Of a DNA stretch of 7,300 nt, positions 6,044-7,300 are shown piece by piece (position 1 is the stretch's first letter; every line of letters starts with the position of its first letter). The DNA is from an uncultured Aliterella sp. GTDB lineage: Bacteria > Cyanobacteriota > Cyanobacteriia > Cyanobacteriales > Chroococcidiopsidaceae. Below the pieces are notes generated by a model, which had not been told where the DNA came from, did no database searches, and was given only the letters and a program-made list of their open reading frames with translations. The DNA is taken from the NCBI GenBank assembly GCA_905479905.1, contig CAJQOK010000342.1:1-7300 (forward strand), written 5' to 3'. A program made the position numbers and the translations under genes.

Positions 6044-6868
6044 ATGCACCAAAATAACCCGAAGTTTGGCGCTGATGCTTATCCTTTTGAGCAACGCAAA
6101 AGCTGGTACAGTGCTGTAGCAGAAGCTTACAATCGGGTTAGACCGCGTTATCCTCAAGCTTTAATTAATCGCATAATTGAACTAACCCAACTTCCCCCAA
6201 ATGCAGCAATTCTCGAACTAGGATGCGGCCCAGGAAATGCTACAGTTGCCTTTGCTCAAAAGGGTTACAAGTTGATTTGTATTGAGCCAAGTATGGCTGC
6301 TTGTCAGTTAGCTAAACAAAACTGCGCGACCTATCCACAGGTAGAGATTAACAATACTACCTTTGAGGAGTGGGAAGTAGAGACAGAAAGATTTAACGCA
6401 GTTTTAGCTGCAACTTCTATTCATTGGATAACACCAGAAATTGTTTACCCAAAAGCGGCGGCGGCTTTGCAAAATAACGGCTATCTAATTTTGCTCTGGA
6501 ATATGACGGCGCAACTACCCTATGAAGTTTGCCAATCGTTAAAAGAAGCTTACCAAAAATATGCTCCGTCTTTAGGGAAATACGAAGACAGAGCAACTCA
6601 AACCCAAATACTAAAAGAGTTTGGACAAGTTGTTACTGATTCTGGGCATTTTGGCGGCTTGGTGTCTGAACAAATGCAATGGGAAGTAACTTACAGCATT
6701 GATGATTATTTGCTGCTATTAAGCACTTATTCGCCCTATATGGCGCTAGAACCACAGCAAAGAGACGATTTATTTGCTGCGCTAAAAGGAATTTTAGAAC
6801 AAAACGGCAAAAATAGCGTTCAACTTTCTCATTTAAGCGCTTTTCATATTGCCCAAAAAACGCTTTAG
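6044..6868 (+). CDS. Class I SAM-dependent methyltransferase
   Basis: The product has 274 residues from ATG 6044. The Rossmann-fold SAM site is clear: motif I ILELGCGPGNAT at about 56-67, the acidic residue E81 in LICIEPS at the end of strand beta-2, and AATSIHWI near 122-129 as the motif IV region. An N-terminal AEAYNRVRPRYP block at about 26-36 is typical of small-molecule methyltransferases of the Methyltransf_11/25 type, some related to trans-aconitate methyltransferases. The C-terminal half (YSIDDYLLLLSTYSPY) would form the substrate cap. The substrate cannot be named. The frame continues upstream to a TTG at 6026, but the ATG is preferred because the protein then begins just before the conserved part; no clear Shine-Dalgarno supports either. 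The gene is 58 bases ahead of pepA on the same strand and may be cotranscribed with it. Confidence 0.88.
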   Translation: MHQNNPKFGADAYPFEQRKSWYSAVAEAYNRVRPRYPQALINRIIELTQLPPNAAILELGCGPGNATVAFAQKGYKLICIEPSMAACQLAKQNCATYPQVEINNTTFEEWEVETERFNAVLAATSIHWITPEIVYPKAAAALQNNGYLILLWNMTAQLPYEVCQSLKEAYQKYAPSLGKYEDRATQTQILKEFGQVVTDSGHFGGLVSEQMQWEVTYSIDDYLLLLSTYSPYMALEPQQRDDLFAALKGILEQNGKNSVQLSHLSAFHIAQKTL

Positions 6869-6926
6869 AGTACGGAAATTTTACGCAATACTGGAAGAAA
6901 TAGAAGCTTTGAGCGAGATACAAAGG

Positions 6927-7300
6927 ATGGAAATTCGAGCAGTTGATACGCCATTATTAGATTGGGCTGGCGATGCCCTAGTATTGGGGTTATTTGAAGA
7001 TACGGTAGAACAATCGGACGATTTGACCCAGTTAGATGAAAAATTTGCTGGTGTGTTGAAAGAAGTAATCGCCGAGACAGAATTTAAGGGCAAAGATGGC
7101 AGTAGTGTTGTAACTAGAGTCGGTGGCGCAAGTTCGGTGCGTAAAGTGCTATTAGTAGGACTTGGCAAACCCGATAAACTAAAATTAGACAATTGGCGGC
7201 GTTGCGGGGCGGCGATCGCTAAGTTAGCTAAAAAAGAAAAGTGTCAAACTGTAGGTATTAGTTTACCCATCTGGAACAATGAGCCAGAAGCCACTGCCGG
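6927..7300 (+). CDS. pepA: Leucyl aminopeptidase, N-terminal part (runs off the right edge)
   Basis: An open frame of 124 codons continues past the window end. Its start, MEIRAVDTPLLDWAGDALVLGLFE, and the later segment RVGGASSVRKVLLVGLGKPDKL match the N-terminal macro-like domain of cyanobacterial M17 leucyl aminopeptidases (cytosol aminopeptidase, PepA). These are di-metal hexameric enzymes that release N-terminal residues from peptides, and some also bind DNA. The catalytic domain with the metal ligands lies beyond the window, so activity cannot be judged. ATG 6927 fits the conserved N-terminus. AAAGG directly abuts the ATG and is too close to act as Shine-Dalgarno; GAGCGAG about 10 nt upstream is a weak alternative. 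A HIP1 octamer lies inside the gene at 7212-7219. Confidence 0.9.
   Translation, partial: MEIRAVDTPLLDWAGDALVLGLFEDTVEQSDDLTQLDEKFAGVLKEVIAETEFKGKDGSSVVTRVGGASSVRKVLLVGLGKPDKLKLDNWRRCGAAIAKLAKKEKCQTVGISLPIWNNEPEATA

Noticed and set aside
6633..7192. Two minus-strand open frames of about 100 codons over the methyltransferase and pepA
   Set aside because: They lie antisense to well-recognised coding sequence and have no family resemblance; they are shadows of the plus-strand genes.

Overview
The window looks like ordinary chromosomal sequence from a cyanobacterium. The main evidence is the palindrome GCGATCGC (HIP1), which occurs 11 times in 7.3 kb, about 100 times more often than chance. The gene content agrees: a cyanobacterial-type MutS2, a GuaB3-type IMP dehydrogenase without CBS domains, a Ser/Thr kinase with a membrane-anchored C-terminus, and a cyanobacterial-type leucyl aminopeptidase. 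Base composition is moderately AT-rich. The genus cannot be read from the sequence; a Nostocales- or Chroococcidiopsis-like lineage is a guess from the style of the intergenic repeats.

Layout: (1) 1-1634, minus strand, mutS2, cut by the left edge so the C-terminus is missing. (2) 1635-1773, a 139-bp divergent promoter region holding an extended HIP1 palindrome. (3) 1774-2937, plus strand, guaB3 with a GTG start. (4) 2938-3197, an intergenic region with three successive hairpins, one of them a convincing intrinsic terminator, then a short 7-bp tandem repeat. (5) 3198-4370, plus strand, an LtrA-family multi-pass membrane protein. It overlaps by four bases (ATGA) with (6) 4367-5722, plus strand, a Ser/Thr protein kinase that ends in a two-helix membrane hairpin and a small cytosolic domain. 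(7) 5723-6043, a 321-bp gap with several inverted repeats resembling a decayed miniature repeat element, plus a candidate promoter. (8) 6044-6868, plus strand, a class I SAM-dependent methyltransferase. (9) 6927 to the right edge, plus strand, the N-terminal part of leucyl aminopeptidase (pepA).

Most of these genes have no obvious shared pathway: MutS2 acts on DNA or ribosomes, GuaB3 on guanine nucleotide synthesis and PepA on peptide turnover. The one pair whose arrangement suggests a shared role is ltrA plus kinase. They are translationally coupled, and both products are predicted to sit in the membrane. I see no CRISPR array, transposase, phage gene, tRNA or rRNA. Nothing here is clearly a new system; the LtrA-kinase pair is the best lead.
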